NCBI RefSeq assembly: GCF_001767395.1
Contig: NZ_CP017014.1
Span: 3,985,012 to 4,049,011 of the forward strand
Reading direction: 5' to 3'
Source of the DNA: Rhodococcus sp. WMMA185
GTDB taxonomy: Bacteria > Actinomycetota > Actinomycetes > Mycobacteriales > Mycobacteriaceae
DNA length: 64,000 nt
Made by a program: the position numbers and the translations under genes. This document shows positions 63,958-64,000 of the stretch, piece after piece. How positions within the stretch are numbered: the stretch's first letter is position 1; each line of letters begins with the position of its first letter. The notes under the pieces are model-generated. The model saw nothing but the letters and a program-made list of their open reading frames with translations, was not told where the DNA came from and made no database searches.

Positions 63958-64000
63958 CGTGCCTATTCCTCCTAAAGAGCCTGGTAGAAGGCCCGACTCA

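Overview
The window is a high-GC chromosomal segment from a mycolic-acid-containing actinobacterium, most likely a Rhodococcus. It begins inside dnaA, and its left third (about 1-22.7 kb) keeps the gene order seen near the mycobacterial replication origin: dnaA | rpmH-rnpA-yidD-yidC-jag-rsmG-parA-parB-GNAT protein | cwlM-trxA-trxB (read from the other strand) ... rsmA-sigM-murJ-DUF6049-type membrane protein-mutT4 | pcnA. A cluster of parS sites lies around rsmG and parA, and DnaA boxes lie upstream of dnaA. The right end (about 47.9-63.6 kb) also contains genes found near mycobacterial leuS (an MFS transporter, a YqgE/AlgH protein, a mycothiol-dependent isomerase-like protein, leuS).

The middle (22.9-47.8 kb) is accessory. 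It opens with a large fusion of an assimilatory molybdopterin nitrate reductase and a CysJ-like NADPH flavoprotein, followed by an HTH-TOBE molybdate-binding protein and modABC in one overlapping operon. Next comes a locus of three tandem secreted seven-bladed YVTN beta-propeller genes. Each is preceded by an exactly 167-nt leader, about 90 percent conserved, and by a deleted remnant of a DUF4185 (GH183-type, probable endo-D-arabinanase) gene. One intact DUF4185 gene closes the array in convergent orientation. After this come the bacterial RNA-repair pair hen1-pnkp, an argJ paralogue with an apparently frameshifted end, an alpha/beta hydrolase, a PutP symporter, a decayed second copy of the hydrolase, recQ and a small secreted protein.

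From 48 to 64 kb the window holds an MFS-SDR pair with a divergent TetR regulator and two matching palindromic operators, a YqgE protein, a Mut7-C RNase, TerB and TerD stress proteins, a lipoprotein, an SBF-type transporter, a secreted two-repeat protein, two membrane proteins, leuS, and a ketosteroid isomerase gene behind a perfect KstR-type operator. It ends with an isochorismatase-family hydrolase and a mycothiol-dependent isomerase-like protein.

The most unusual region is the YVTN/DUF4185 array (30.4-36.8 kb), because its untranslated leaders are better conserved than the proteins they precede. Other points of interest are the steroid-type operator at 61.7 kb, the decayed duplication around putP/recQ, and the argJ frameshift.
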